DNA from: Enterobacteriaceae bacterium 4M9
Lineage (GTDB): Bacteria > Pseudomonadota > Gammaproteobacteria > Enterobacterales > Enterobacteriaceae
NCBI GenBank assembly: GCA_010092695.1
Contig: JAADJJ010000001.1
Location: 4,278,001 to 4,342,000 of the forward strand
DNA: 64,000 nucleotides
Direction of reading: 5' to 3'
In this document: one piece after another, positions 43,498 to 52,862 of the stretch
How positions within the stretch are numbered: the first letter of the stretch is position 1
Layout of the letters: each line of letters opens with the position of its first letter
Translations under genes and position numbers: made by a program
Notes under the pieces: model-generated
Told to the model about the DNA's origin: nothing
Database searches by the model: none
The model's input: only the letters and a program-made list of their open reading frames with translations

Positions 43498-44298
43498 TTA
43501 CCAGGCGTCGCGCATACGCTCGCGAACCAGCGCCGAACTGCGACGGTTGTCGGCGCCGAGGCGGTTTCTCAGCGTGGGATCCTTGCGGGCCTCGCTGACG
43601 GCCTGCGCCAGTACCGCGTTTACCTGCGCCAGGTCGTTTGCTGTCGGCGCATCCGGGTTACTGATGTCCAGCAACGCAGAGAGCAGCCCCAGTGTTTCGT
43701 AGTTGCTGATGTCGTAGGCCATCGGCGGGATGGTAGACGCCAGTTTTTCCAGTTCTGCCACGCTACGCAGCGTAATACGTGCGGCAGACTCTTTCCCCAT
43801 GGCGTGGATTTGCACGCCGCTGTCGTTAAAGGCAATCAGTCGGTTGGCCTGATAGCCGTGGGCCAGAAACGCCCCGGACATGGCTTTACCCACGATAAGG
43901 CCAATCACCGGGTGGCCGGCTAGCCGCGCGTTAGCGTAGGCAGCAGCAGCCCCGGCCAGCGCCTGGTGAATGCCAAACGCCTCTTCGCGTCTACCGTAAG
44001 CCTGACTTGGTACATCAATCACGGCAACAATAGCGCGCTTATGGTCTTTATCAGCGTCTTCAGCGATGGTTTCACTGACCACTTTGCCCAGCGTCCAGCC
44101 TTCCAGCAGCCCCACTTCGCCCTGTGCTGCACGCGGGTAATGGTTGTTAGCATCCGGCACTACGGCAATAAAGCGCGCGGGTTCACCGCCGATTTCGCCA
44201 TCGACCACCTGCACCGACGGGCACAGCCCGCTCATGCGTTGGGCGTTGGGCGCAAGTTTTGCAAGCCAGGTTGCGCCACGGCTTTGTGTCTGGCTCAT
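43498..44298 (-). CDS. mdcE: malonate decarboxylase gamma subunit
   Basis: 266 residues, carboxyltransferase-like (crotonase fold). With MdcD it decarboxylates malonyl-S-ACP to acetyl-S-ACP and CO2. It shows the AYGRREEAFGIHQALAGAAAA and GHPVIGLIVGKAMSGAFLAHG blocks of the acetyl-CoA-carboxylase-like family, including an oxyanion glycine pair. The start overlaps the mdcD stop by 4 bases. Confidence 0.94.
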   Translation of the reverse strand: MSQTQSRGATWLAKLAPNAQRMSGLCPSVQVVDGEIGGEPARFIAVVPDANNHYPRAAQGEVGLLEGWTLGKVVSETIAEDADKDHKRAIVAVIDVPSQAYGRREEAFGIHQALAGAAAAYANARLAGHPVIGLIVGKAMSGAFLAHGYQANRLIAFNDSGVQIHAMGKESAARITLRSVAELEKLASTIPPMAYDISNYETLGLLSALLDISNPDAPTANDLAQVNAVLAQAVSEARKDPTLRNRLGADNRRSSALVRERMRDAW

Positions 44299-45128
44299 TT
44301 GTTCACCTCCCCAAAAAGCTGTTTGATCTGCGCGCTGTCGGCCTGCTGACGGGTATCAAAATTTGTCAGCCGGTCGAGATACCACTGGTAATTGTCGGTG
44401 CGGTGTTTCGCCGGTACGCCTTTAGCGATAAAGCCGTTCACCGCCTGCTTCACCGCGTTGATGCCATCCGGTACCAGGCTATCCACCAGCCCGCTGTGAT
44501 AGCGCGCCTCACCGCCGGTCATGCTCCAGATAAACGGGCGGTCGCGGGAGTCGTATTCTTCTATGCCCGCTTCCTGCTCAATGACCTGCGGCCCGTTAAG
44601 CCCTAAGCGCGCCTCGCGGGTGACAATCAGGTAGCTGCACAACGCGGCGGCAATCGACATCCCGCCGAAGCAGCCCACGGTTCCGGCCACAATGCCAACC
44701 ACCGGCGTATAGCGACACAGGTCAACAATGGCGGCGTGGATATCAGCAATCGCCGCCAGACCCAGGTTAGCTTCCTGTAAGCGCACGCCGCCGGTTTCAA
44801 GGCTCAGTACCGCCTGGGTCGGAATACCGTTACGGTTATCTTCTGCCGCCAGCTCCAGCGCCGCTGCCATTTTGGCACCGGACACTTCGCCCATGCTGCC
44901 GCCCTGGAACGCGCCTTCAATGGCAACCACCACTGCCGGTTTGCCGTTAATGGTGCCTTTCGCTACCACCATGCCGTCATCGGCCTGCGGCACAATGCCC
45001 TGCGGCCCCAGCCACGGCGAAATAATACCCGCAAACGGGTCAAGGAGTTCGCGATAGCTGCCGTCGTCAAGCAGCGCCCTGGCACGCTCGCGCGCTCTCA
45101 GTTCAATAAAACTGCTGTCATCACGCAT
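44295..45128 (-). CDS. mdcD: malonate decarboxylase beta subunit
   Basis: 277 residues, carboxyltransferase fold, partner of MdcE. FIELRARERARALLDDGSYREL is the family start. GGVRLQEANLGL and VGTVGCFGGMSIAAALC line the active site. It overlaps mdcC by 8 bases and mdcE by 4, so subunits are made in ratio from one message. Confidence 0.94.
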   Translation of the reverse strand: MRDDSSFIELRARERARALLDDGSYRELLDPFAGIISPWLGPQGIVPQADDGMVVAKGTINGKPAVVVAIEGAFQGGSMGEVSGAKMAAALELAAEDNRNGIPTQAVLSLETGGVRLQEANLGLAAIADIHAAIVDLCRYTPVVGIVAGTVGCFGGMSIAAALCSYLIVTREARLGLNGPQVIEQEAGIEEYDSRDRPFIWSMTGGEARYHSGLVDSLVPDGINAVKQAVNGFIAKGVPAKHRTDNYQWYLDRLTNFDTRQQADSAQIKQLFGEVNK

Positions 45129-45420
45129 GGCTCACCTCCTCAAACACCTGTTCGATACGGATACGCGCCACGCCCGGCGTCGCCCCAAAATCGTGGATTT
45201 GCATCCGGCCTGCGGGCAGGCTGCCCGTCAGTCCTATCCGGTCAAACAACGCCTGCCAGCGCGCCTGGCTGTTATCTACCGAGGTCGTAATATCGACGTT
45301 CAGCGTGCTGCCGCTCTCGGCGGTAAACAGCACTTCCATATCGCCGGAACCGACCACGCCTGCCAGCGCGTGCCCGCGGGCATTGCGGGTTGCCGGAAGT
45401 GACAAAGTAATTTTTTCCAT
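45121..45420 (-). CDS. mdcC: malonate decarboxylase acyl-carrier protein (delta subunit)
   Basis: 99 residues. It carries the phosphoribosyl-dephospho-CoA arm on a serine; in the Klebsiella protein this is Ser25, and Ser25 is present here in GVVGSGDMEVLF. It is not related to ordinary 4'-phosphopantetheine ACPs. It lies between mdcB (29-base gap) and mdcD (overlap). Confidence 0.94.
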   Translation of the reverse strand: MEKITLSLPATRNARGHALAGVVGSGDMEVLFTAESGSTLNVDITTSVDNSQARWQALFDRIGLTGSLPAGRMQIHDFGATPGVARIRIEQVFEEVSHA

Positions 45421-45449
45421 AACACCCTCTTAATTCGGTTTGCCTGCAT

Positions 45450-46304
45450 TCATAGCAGGGTTGGCTGTGCGATGCGGTCAAGCAGCAACGTAGCGGCCAG
45501 TAAATCTGCCGCGCCGCCCGGCGAGGCGTTGAGCGCGAGCATCTGCTTATCAAGCTCTGCCAGTGCCGCTCTGCCCTGCGGCTGCGCGCAACCGCCTGCC
45601 GCCAGCACCGCACGCGCGCCGTACTGCATGGCCTCTAGCCCTTCGAGGCCCGCCCTGGACAGCACGCAGGTGTCGCTGAGCGTGGTCATGATGGCCATCA
45701 ACGCATCAAGCTGCGCCTCGCTCTCGCTGGCCCCCATGCTGCGGCTTAAGCGCAGTTGCGGCAGCGCCAGGCGCATGATGTGCGGGAAGCCAGACTGCGC
45801 TTCCTCACGCGCGCCGGGTACCCGGTAGCGGTGCGTAGCGCGCAGGCCTTTGCTGAACAGCTTTGGTGCAGCGCTGTCGGGCAATTGCGCCAGTTCGGCT
45901 GCCGTCTGCGCAATTGCCTGCGCATCCGCATCGTCATCCAGCATGGCTGCCGCACTCACCAGCAGCCCCAGCGCCCAGATAGCGCCACGGTGGGTATTCA
46001 CACCGCCAGTTGCCGCCATCATTTGCGCCTCGCCTTCGCGCCCAAGCCGCCCCACGGTCTGGCGCAGTGCGATATCCACCGGCCGCTGCCAGCTTTGCAG
46101 CGCCAGCGCATAAAAGGTCGGCGCCAGGCTGTGGGCGGAGCGCTCCATCAGCTCAAGCGTCAGGTCGTGGTGCGCGCCGCTGCCGCGGCTGTCCACCAGT
46201 CCTGGCTTGGGGCTAAGACGCGCTTCGTCTATCAGGCTTTGGGTAGCAAGGCTCGCCAGTTGCCGCGCACGCGCCAGGCTGTCTGTCTGCGGCTGTAGTT
46301 TCAT
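45450..46304 (-). CDS. mdcB: triphosphoribosyl-dephospho-CoA synthase
   Basis: 284 residues, CitG/MdcB family. It makes the prosthetic-group precursor from ATP and dephospho-CoA. Family signatures: LIDEARLSPKPGLVDSRGSGAHHDL near the N-terminus, ATGGVNTHRGAIWALG, and SPGGAADLLAATL at the end. The start shares one base with the mdcA stop. Confidence 0.94.
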   Translation of the reverse strand: MKLQPQTDSLARARQLASLATQSLIDEARLSPKPGLVDSRGSGAHHDLTLELMERSAHSLAPTFYALALQSWQRPVDIALRQTVGRLGREGEAQMMAATGGVNTHRGAIWALGLLVSAAAMLDDDADAQAIAQTAAELAQLPDSAAPKLFSKGLRATHRYRVPGAREEAQSGFPHIMRLALPQLRLSRSMGASESEAQLDALMAIMTTLSDTCVLSRAGLEGLEAMQYGARAVLAAGGCAQPQGRAALAELDKQMLALNASPGGAADLLAATLLLDRIAQPTLL

Positions 46305-47959
46305 TACCAGCTCCGGAATTTTGCCGGTGGGTTATAAAGGCCGCCGGACCATTCCACCAGGTCAGCGACGCTGCCTGCGGCCAGCAGAGAACGGGTGGCG
46401 TCGGTGCGGCGAATACCAATATCTTCCGGGTAAACCACTTTGCCGCTCTGGCGTAACGCCGCGACGCGTTTGGCATCGACTCCCAGGCCGATATCGGTAA
46501 TGCCTGCAACGGCAGCCACCATCGCCCGGCGTTCTTCCATACTTTCGGCGCGGTAAAGGTAGGCAATACCCTCTTCGGTCAGCACGTGAGTGACGTCGTC
46601 GCCGTAAATCATGACCGGTGCCAGCGGCATCCCGGCGGCTTTCGCCACATCAACGGCATCGAGTTTTTCAACAAATGTGGGCTTCACACCGGCCTGGAAG
46701 GTTTCCACCATCTGCACCACCAGCTTTTTGCCACGCTGCATCGGGTCCGGCTCGGTCATCATGTTGAGCCAGGCCGGTGTGGCGTGACGGCGACCGTGGG
46801 GATCGTGGCCCATGTTCGGCGCACCGCCGAAGCCGGACAGGCGGCCGCGAGTGACGGTCGAGGAATTAGCCAGGCCGTCAACCTGAAGCGTCGAGCCAAT
46901 GAACATATCGACCGCATACTGGCCTGCTAGCTGGCAGAGGGCGCGGTTAGAGCGCATGGAGCCGTCGGCACCGGTAAAGAACACGTCCGGGCGCGCGCGG
47001 ATGTACTCTTCCATCCCCAGTTCGCCACCGAAGCAGTGCACACTGTCCACCCAGCCGCTTTCAATGGCCGGGATCAGCGTCGGATGCGGGTTTAGCGTCC
47101 AGTGTTTACAGATTTTGCCTTTCAGGCCGAGCTGCTCGCCGTAGGTCGGCAGCAACAGTTCAATGGCAGCGGTGTTAAAACCAATACCGTGGTTAAGCGA
47201 CTGCACCTGGTGCTCAGCGTAGATGCCTTTAATTGCCATCATCGCCATCAGGATGTGTTCCTGCTTGATAAGGCGCGGGTCGCGGGTAAACAGTGGTTCA
47301 ATAAAGAAGGGCTTGTCGGCTACCACCACAAAATCCACCCACGAGCCGGGAATGTCCACGCGCGGCAGGTCGGTTTCATCATCCACCAGTTCGTTGACCT
47401 GGGCGATGACAATGCCGTCGCGAAACGCCGCGGCCTCAACCAGCGCCGGTGTGTCTTCGGTGCTCGGTCCGGTGTAGAGGTTGCCCTTGCGGTCGGCTTT
47501 ATAACCGGCAATCAGCGCCACGTTTGGCACCAGGTCCACATACAGGCGGGAGTAGAGTTCGATATAGGTGTGAATAGCGCCGATTTCCAGCACGCCGTCT
47601 TCCAGCAGCTGCGAAATGCGCAGGCTTTGCGTGCCAGAGAACGAGAAGTCGAGCTTGCGGGCGATGCCCTTTTCAAAGATGTCGAGGTGCTCACTGCGCC
47701 CGACGCTTGGCATGATCATGTGCAGATCGTGCACTTTCTGCGGATTAACCTGCGCCAGCGTGCGGGAAAGAAAGTCGGCCTGCTTCTGGTTGTTCCCTTC
47801 CAGCACCACTCTGTCGCCTGGCGCTATCAGTTTTTCCAGCATCTCGGTAAGGTCTGCGCCAGGAAGCACCTTGCCGTTGACGGGAACGGACGCAATGCGC
47901 CGCTGTTTCTCAGTACGGCGCGTGTTCCACTGCCGCGCTGGCGTTTGCCCGGATAACAT
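46304..47959 (-). CDS. mdcA: malonate decarboxylase alpha subunit (acetyl-ACP:malonate ACP-transferase)
   Basis: 551 residues, CoA-transferase-like fold. It exchanges acetyl for malonyl on MdcC, releasing acetate. Motifs include NQKQADFLSRTLAQVNP, VQSLNHGIGFNTAAIELLLP and the Glu/Gly-rich GGELGMEEYIRARPDVFF. It is the first gene of the mdc operon, with a strong AGGAGG box before ATG. The 220 bases upstream hold the promoter. No mdcR gene is found on either side of the operon. Confidence 0.95.
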   Translation of the reverse strand: MLSGQTPARQWNTRRTEKQRRIASVPVNGKVLPGADLTEMLEKLIAPGDRVVLEGNNQKQADFLSRTLAQVNPQKVHDLHMIMPSVGRSEHLDIFEKGIARKLDFSFSGTQSLRISQLLEDGVLEIGAIHTYIELYSRLYVDLVPNVALIAGYKADRKGNLYTGPSTEDTPALVEAAAFRDGIVIAQVNELVDDETDLPRVDIPGSWVDFVVVADKPFFIEPLFTRDPRLIKQEHILMAMMAIKGIYAEHQVQSLNHGIGFNTAAIELLLPTYGEQLGLKGKICKHWTLNPHPTLIPAIESGWVDSVHCFGGELGMEEYIRARPDVFFTGADGSMRSNRALCQLAGQYAVDMFIGSTLQVDGLANSSTVTRGRLSGFGGAPNMGHDPHGRRHATPAWLNMMTEPDPMQRGKKLVVQMVETFQAGVKPTFVEKLDAVDVAKAAGMPLAPVMIYGDDVTHVLTEEGIAYLYRAESMEERRAMVAAVAGITDIGLGVDAKRVAALRQSGKVVYPEDIGIRRTDATRSLLAAGSVADLVEWSGGLYNPPAKFRSW

Positions 47960-48180
47960 TATTAACCTCCTGATTCAGCGAATCATGTTGATCTGCTTAA
48001 CGTTGGATAAAGTTTGCACCGCAGACACACGGGTATCAATTAACCACATGAACGAATCGTTAGCCTGCGAGTAATGATCGGGATGAGATTTTGTGATGAA
48101 GGTCGCAGGCGAAGTGCTGCGTGGGGAACTACGGTACAGAAGCCGCCGGGCAGCAAAAGAGGGCCCGGCAGAAAAGGAGA

Positions 48181-48513
48181 TTAGTTAAGGCGAATGAGTC
48201 TGTCTGCATCAAGCTTTGCGCCGTCGTCGTCCCGGTCGATATTACCGACCACGCGCACCTGCCTGCCGATTAGCCGCTTATCGTCATCGCAGTCTTCCAC
48301 ATCAATGGCGATACGGCCGGTGTTGTCACGCAGCCAGTAGTTGTCGTCCTCCCCAGTGCGCCCGGTGACTTTACCTTCAAGCGTAACGCGTGCATCGTCG
48401 TGCATTTGTTTTGCCTCATTCACAGTGACACACTCCTGGCAGCCTCTCGCCGCCCAGGCGACGTTTGACGACGCGCACAGTAATCCGGCAATAAGCAACA
48501 GCGCTTTGTTCAT
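48181..48513 (-). CDS. YgiW/YdeI-family OB-fold stress-tolerance protein
   Basis: 110 residues. Sec signal MNKALLLIAGLLCASSNVAWA, then a BOF (bacterial OB-fold) domain with VTLEGKVTGRTGEDDNYWLRD and RQVRVVGNIDRDDDGAKLD. Periplasmic relatives YgiW and YdeI help survive peroxide, cadmium or antimicrobial peptides. A pair of cysteines (RGCQEC) just after the signal is an unusual addition. The start at 48513 has an AGGGAGA box. Single gene. Confidence 0.82.
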   Translation of the reverse strand: MNKALLLIAGLLCASSNVAWAARGCQECVTVNEAKQMHDDARVTLEGKVTGRTGEDDNYWLRDNTGRIAIDVEDCDDDKRLIGRQVRVVGNIDRDDDGAKLDADRLIRLN

Positions 48514-48781
48514 ATGTCTTCTCCCTGAAATCACATGTCTGTATCTATTCCTGACGGACAACGCTGCCAATGTACCACAGCACGGCAATAGCCGGGATGC
48601 AGGCCACTGCGAATGTTTTATCTAAAAATAATGAGAAAAATGAAGATCATGGCATGAAACCAGGCTCAGGCGCACAAAATCAGAAAATTGTTCCAGCAAA
48701 CGGCTACCGCGCCACACTGTCGCGAGAAAAAGACACCTTGCACAAGGAGCACAAAATGCAAAAAAATGTAACTTTCAGCCG

Positions 48782-49450
48782 TTAACTCAGCCGAGTCAGC
48801 ACCGAGTAAAGCGGTGCCAGGCGCCCAAACGCCTCACGTAAAATATCGACCAGTTCCGGTCCATACAGCGGCGCCATATCCCGACGTTCATCTATCAGCG
48901 CAAAGGTTTTTTTGTTGTACCAGTCCGCCAGATCCGGCTGCTGGTCTTTAAGCAACGGGCGCTTGTAGCTTTCACCTTCCAGTGCAAACCCGCTGCGGAT
49001 ATCTGCGACCGTTGCCAGGAAACTGCGGGGATTATCGGCAATGTAGTCGCGAAAACGCGTCATGGTGGTACGCGAGGCGCTGTAGTAACCCATGCCGTAA
49101 CGCCAGCCATCGGGCATGATTTCAAAGAAAAAGGTCGGTGAGTCAGAGAGGGTTTTGCGAGGGCGCTTAAAGGCAATCCAGACATTGCTGCGATAAGGCG
49201 ATTTATTGTGAGAAAAGCGGGTATCGCGGTGAATACGCGACAGCGTTTTGCCAACGGCGGGGCGCACTTCAAGCAGGTCATCAATAAACTGCATATCCGG
49301 CGCCAGCGCCTCAACCAGCAGGCGCAGCGGTGCAACAATGCCCTCATCGTACGTTTCACGGTTAGCGAGAAACCATTCTTTATTGTTGTTCTGACTCAGC
49401 AGTTGCAAAAAATTCAGTGCATCAGGCGTAAACCCAATAAAGTTGCCCAT
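48782..49450 (-). CDS. DUF2461 (TIGR02453) family protein
   Basis: 222 residues, cytosolic. It has FTPDALNFLQLLSQNNNKEWF at the start and RIHRDTRFSHNKSPYRSN and GWRYGMGYYSAS in the middle, the signature blocks of this family of unknown function. The start at 49450 (GGAGGGACACATG) is better supported than longer in-frame starts. E. coli K-12 has nrdG in this place next to cybC. Confidence 0.87.
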   Translation of the reverse strand: MGNFIGFTPDALNFLQLLSQNNNKEWFLANRETYDEGIVAPLRLLVEALAPDMQFIDDLLEVRPAVGKTLSRIHRDTRFSHNKSPYRSNVWIAFKRPRKTLSDSPTFFFEIMPDGWRYGMGYYSASRTTMTRFRDYIADNPRSFLATVADIRSGFALEGESYKRPLLKDQQPDLADWYNKKTFALIDERRDMAPLYGPELVDILREAFGRLAPLYSVLTRLS

Positions 49451-49548
49451 GTGTCCCTCCATCGTGCAGGCAGATTTGCGCATCACCTTAGCGAAAGGCT
49501 CCCTTGCCGAACAGCGCCACACGTGTGTTTTGCGTAACATCCCGTAAA

Positions 49549-49577
49549 AAAACATAAAAAAGCCGGGAGACCCCGGC
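49549..49577 (-). terminator. cybC terminator
   Basis: Minus-strand stem GCCGGG/CCCGGC with a 4-base loop, followed by a U-run (A-rich 49549-49561 on the plus strand). Confidence 0.8.
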
Positions 49578-49585
49578 CGGAGAGA

Positions 49586-49975
49586 TTAGCGGAATTTTTT
49601 GTGGTAGGTATTGCGGGTCTGCTTAAAGCCTTCAGCGGCGGCTTTCGCCTCAGGGATTTTTCCTTCAGCCACCAGTTTTAATGCACCGTCAATCTGGCCT
49701 ACCAGCAGGTCCAGACCACGACGAAACTCCTGCATTTCCGGGCTGTCCGGCGCTTTGCCTGCAAGCTTTGGCGGCGTTGCCTTTTGTGCATCCAGAGCCG
49801 CAGCACGCATGGTGGTGAGCGCGTTTTTCATCTCACCCGCGTCGTCGGTTTTCAGCACAGTGCGCAGGTTGCCGTTGAGGATATCCATGTCCTCGTCCAG
49901 GTTGCGCGCCAGCGTGCTGGCACTTGTCGCCAGCAGCACGGCGGCGGTCAGTATCGCAATAACAGGTTTCTTCAT
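49586..49975 (-). CDS. cybC: soluble cytochrome b562
   Basis: 129 residues including a Sec signal (MKKPVIAILTAAVLLATSASTLA). A four-helix periplasmic haem protein. The two haem ligands are kept: Met at about mature position 7 (LDEDMDIL) and His in the C-terminal TRNTYHKKFR. The block MRAAALDAQKATPPKL is the same as in E. coli. Its electron-transfer partner is unknown. It is followed on the left by its terminator and on the right by pmbA. Confidence 0.94.
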   Translation of the reverse strand: MKKPVIAILTAAVLLATSASTLARNLDEDMDILNGNLRTVLKTDDAGEMKNALTTMRAAALDAQKATPPKLAGKAPDSPEMQEFRRGLDLLVGQIDGALKLVAEGKIPEAKAAAEGFKQTRNTYHKKFR

Positions 49976-50091
49976 TGGCTCACATCCTCAGTTCACAGCA
50001 CGGTTAACATCTCCAGCCGCAACGGCTGGCGTCGTTCAATGCATCCTGCGTTGATGTTGTGTTCTTCCTGGTAAATCCTTACGTCAGCGCG

Positions 50092-51444
50092 TTACTGGCC
50101 AGCGATTTTCATCTCTGGCAGCAGCACCGAGCCGCACTGAATATTGCTGCGCGTTTCGATATCGCTACCGACAGTGACGATGTTACGCCACATATCCTTG
50201 AGGTTACCGGCAATGGTGATTTCACTCACCGGGTACTGGATCTCGCCGTTTTCTACCCAAAAACCGGACGCGCCGCGCGAATAGTCACCGGTAATGCCAC
50301 TTACGCCCTGGCCCATCAGTTCGGTCACCACCAGCCCGGTCCCCATTTCTTTGAGCAGACCGGCAAAGTCCAGCCCCTGACCGGCAATACGCCAGTTATG
50401 AATACCGCCCGCATGGCCAGTACTGTGCAGGCCCAGCTTGCGCGCGGAGTAGCTGGTCAGAAGCCACTGCTGGAGCACGCCGTCTTTAACGATATCGCGG
50501 CGCGAAGTAGCAACCCCTTCGCTGTCAAACGGCGTGGAGGCCAGTCCTTTAAGCAGATGCGGATGCTCTTCAATGGTCAGCCAGTCAGGCAGAATCTGTT
50601 TGCCAAGCGAGTCCAGCAGGAAGGTGGATTTGCGGTAGACCGCGCCGCCGCTGATGGCACCCACCAGGTGGCCGAACAGACCGGTTGCCACTTCGTTGGC
50701 AAAAATCACGGGCGCGGTCATGGTGGAGAGTTTGCGTGGAGCAAGGCGGGCCAGGACGCGGCGTGCACACTCGGCGCCCACCCATTCCGGGCTTTGCAGC
50801 GCATCCAGCTCGCGAGAAATGGTGTACGCGTAATCGCGTTCCATGCTGCCGTTCTCTTCGCCAATCACGCAGCTTGAGAGCGAATGGCGCGAGGAGCAGT
50901 AGCTTTGCAGCATGCCGTGGCTGTTGCCAAACACCTTCACGCCGTAGTGGCTGTTAAAGCTGCCGCCTTCGGTGTTGGTAATGCGCTTATCTACCTGAAG
51001 CGATGCCTGCTCGGCACGAGCGGCGAGCGCAATGGCCTGCTCTGGCTCGATGTCTGCCGGGTGAAACAGGTCAAGATCGGGAGAGTCAAAAGCCAGCAGA
51101 TCTTTTTCTGCCACGCCCGCGCATGGGTCCGGCGACGTGTAGCGCGCAATATCAATCGCTGCCTGCACGGTGCGGCTGATGGCATCCGGGCTGAGATCGG
51201 TCGAGGAGGCGCTGCCCTTGCGGTTCTGGTGATAAACGGTAATGCCCAGCGCGCCATCGCTGTTGAACTCGACGTTTTCCACTTCACCGTAGCGCGTGCT
51301 GACGCTGATGCCGGTGGTATTCGAAACTGCCACTTCCGCGCCGTCTGTACGCCCTTTGGCTAGCTCAAGCGCCTGCGTTACGGCCTGTTCCAGTGCTTTG
51401 CGCTTGTGCGCAGCTTGTGTGATTACTTTCATTACCAATGCCAT
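50092..51444 (-). CDS. pmbA: PmbA/TldE metalloprotease subunit
   Basis: 450 residues, as in E. coli. With TldD (not in the window) it forms a heterodimeric zinc protease that cuts unfolded peptides, matures microcin B17 and degrades the CcdA antitoxin. GGIHNWRIAGQG and ELMGQGVSGITGDYSRGASGFWVENG are the conserved core. The start is ATG at 51444 (MALVMKV), agreeing with the family; the longer frame to 52161 is the shadow of darP. Confidence 0.95.
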   Translation of the reverse strand: MALVMKVITQAAHKRKALEQAVTQALELAKGRTDGAEVAVSNTTGISVSTRYGEVENVEFNSDGALGITVYHQNRKGSASSTDLSPDAISRTVQAAIDIARYTSPDPCAGVAEKDLLAFDSPDLDLFHPADIEPEQAIALAARAEQASLQVDKRITNTEGGSFNSHYGVKVFGNSHGMLQSYCSSRHSLSSCVIGEENGSMERDYAYTISRELDALQSPEWVGAECARRVLARLAPRKLSTMTAPVIFANEVATGLFGHLVGAISGGAVYRKSTFLLDSLGKQILPDWLTIEEHPHLLKGLASTPFDSEGVATSRRDIVKDGVLQQWLLTSYSARKLGLHSTGHAGGIHNWRIAGQGLDFAGLLKEMGTGLVVTELMGQGVSGITGDYSRGASGFWVENGEIQYPVSEITIAGNLKDMWRNIVTVGSDIETRSNIQCGSVLLPEMKIAGQ

Positions 51445-51538
51445 ACTGTAGGGTGAGTATGACTGAAGTCTAACAGAGAACCCTTTGGGCATGCGCGTCC
51501 AGGGTGGTAGTATTGCTCTCTTTTTTAAGGAGCCTGAG

Positions 51539-52087
51539 ATGACAAAGCAGCCCGAAGACTGGCTCGATGACGTGCCCGGTGATGACGAAAACGATGACGA
51601 CGATGAAATCATCTGGGTCAGTAAAAGTGAAATAAAGCGCGATGCCGAAGAGCTCAAGCGCCTGGGCGGCGAAATGGTCGATCTTGGCAAAAACGCGCTG
51701 GATAAAATCCCGCTCGACGAAGAGCTGCGTGACGCCATCGAACTGGCGCAGCGCATCAAGCGTGAAGGCCGCCGCCGCCAGATGCAGCTTATCGGCAAAA
51801 TGCTGCGCAGCCGCGACGTGGAGCCTATCCGCCAGGCGCTGGATAAGCTTAAAAACCGCCATAACCAGCAGGTAGCGCTGTTCCATAAGCTGGAAATGCT
51901 GCGCGACCGCCTGATTGAAGACGGCGACGATGCTATCCCTGAGGTGCTGAACCTGTGGCCGGATGCTGACCGCCAGCAGTTGCGCACACTTGCCCGTAAC
52001 GCTAAAAAAGAAAAAGAAGGTAACAAACCCGCCAAGTCTGCGCGCCTGATTTTCCAGTATCTGCGCGAGCTGGCCGAGGCCGAATAA
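51539..52087 (+). CDS. darP: DarP (YjgA), ribosome-associated assembly factor
   Basis: 182 residues, DUF615 family. It is a helical, charged protein with a very acidic N-terminus (DDVPGDDENDDDDEIIWVSKSE), found with late 50S precursors in E. coli. An AAGGAG box precedes ATG at 51539. It is divergent from pmbA with 94 bases between. The conserved yjgA-pmbA pairing matches E. coli. Confidence 0.95.
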   Translation: MTKQPEDWLDDVPGDDENDDDDEIIWVSKSEIKRDAEELKRLGGEMVDLGKNALDKIPLDEELRDAIELAQRIKREGRRRQMQLIGKMLRSRDVEPIRQALDKLKNRHNQQVALFHKLEMLRDRLIEDGDDAIPEVLNLWPDADRQQLRTLARNAKKEKEGNKPAKSARLIFQYLRELAEAE

Positions 52088-52103
52088 ACGCCCTTCCCCT
52101 CTG

Positions 52104-52136
52104 AAATCCGCAAATACCCTTTGCGGATTTTTTTTA
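52104..52136 (+). terminator. darP terminator
   Basis: Stem AAATCCGCAAA/TTTGCGGATTT, 5-base loop, then a T-run; 17 bases after the stop. Confidence 0.92.
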
Positions 52137-52244
52137 TCCATTCCTGCCCGAACAAAGTCAAAATCAGTCGATTAGCCGCAGCCGTACGAAAGATGAGCGT
52201 GTATACTACACACGTTTTTTATCCGCCTTTTATGGAACACGACG

Positions 52245-52847
52245 ATGACCAGGAACCTCGCAAAATTCTTTAGCGCCTTTGTGCTGATTTTTACGCTCAC
52301 AGGCTGCGGCTATAACGATATCCAGACCAGCGACGAGCAGACCAATACGACCTGGTCTGAGGTGCTTAACCAGTACCAGCGCCGCGCGGACCTGATTCCG
52401 AACCTGGTTGCCAGCGTGAAGGGCTATGCCACGCACGAAAAAGAGCTGCTGGAAGCGGTTACGCTTGCCCGCTCGCGCGCCAATACCGCCACACAAAACC
52501 TGAAGGCCAACCCGGAAGATGAGAAAAACCTGGAGCAGTGGCAGCAGTCACAGGTGCAGGTTACCCGCACGCTCGGCCAGATGATGGTGCTTGGCGAGCG
52601 TTACCCGGAGCTGAAATCTCAGGAACTGTTTCAAAACCTGATGGTGCAACTTGAAGGCACCGAGAACCGTATCGCCGTGGCGCGCGGTCGCTACATTAAG
52701 GCCATTGAGCTGTACAACATCACCGTGCGCCAGTTCCCGGCCATGATGACGGCAAAAGTGATGGGCTATAAGCCGAAGAAAAACTATCTCCCGGACGACG
52801 TAGAAACCATCACCAAAGCGCCGACCATTGATTTCGGTAACAAGTAA
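52245..52847 (+). CDS. lemA: LemA-family lipoprotein
   Basis: 200 residues. The lipobox LTGC puts the lipidated cysteine at 21. A long helical LemA domain follows, with YQRRADLIPNLVASVKGYATHE, the family hallmark, then LGERYPELKSQELFQNLM. LemA proteins bind membranes and often pair with TPM-domain proteins. Here the TPM gene follows after 15 bases. The physiological role is not established. Confidence 0.9.
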   Translation: MTRNLAKFFSAFVLIFTLTGCGYNDIQTSDEQTNTTWSEVLNQYQRRADLIPNLVASVKGYATHEKELLEAVTLARSRANTATQNLKANPEDEKNLEQWQQSQVQVTRTLGQMMVLGERYPELKSQELFQNLMVQLEGTENRIAVARGRYIKAIELYNITVRQFPAMMTAKVMGYKPKKNYLPDDVETITKAPTIDFGNK

Positions 52848-52862
52848 CGCCGGGAGAGGACG

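Noticed and set aside
47102..47956. 284-codon plus-strand frame opposite mdcA
   Set aside because: Shadow of mdcA; no ribosome-binding site and no recognisable domain.
50059..50877. 272-codon plus-strand frame opposite pmbA
   Set aside because: pmbA is clearly conserved on the other strand; shadow frame.
51445..52161. N-terminal extension of pmbA to 52161
   Set aside because: It is antisense to darP and Ser/Arg-rich. The family start is at 51444.
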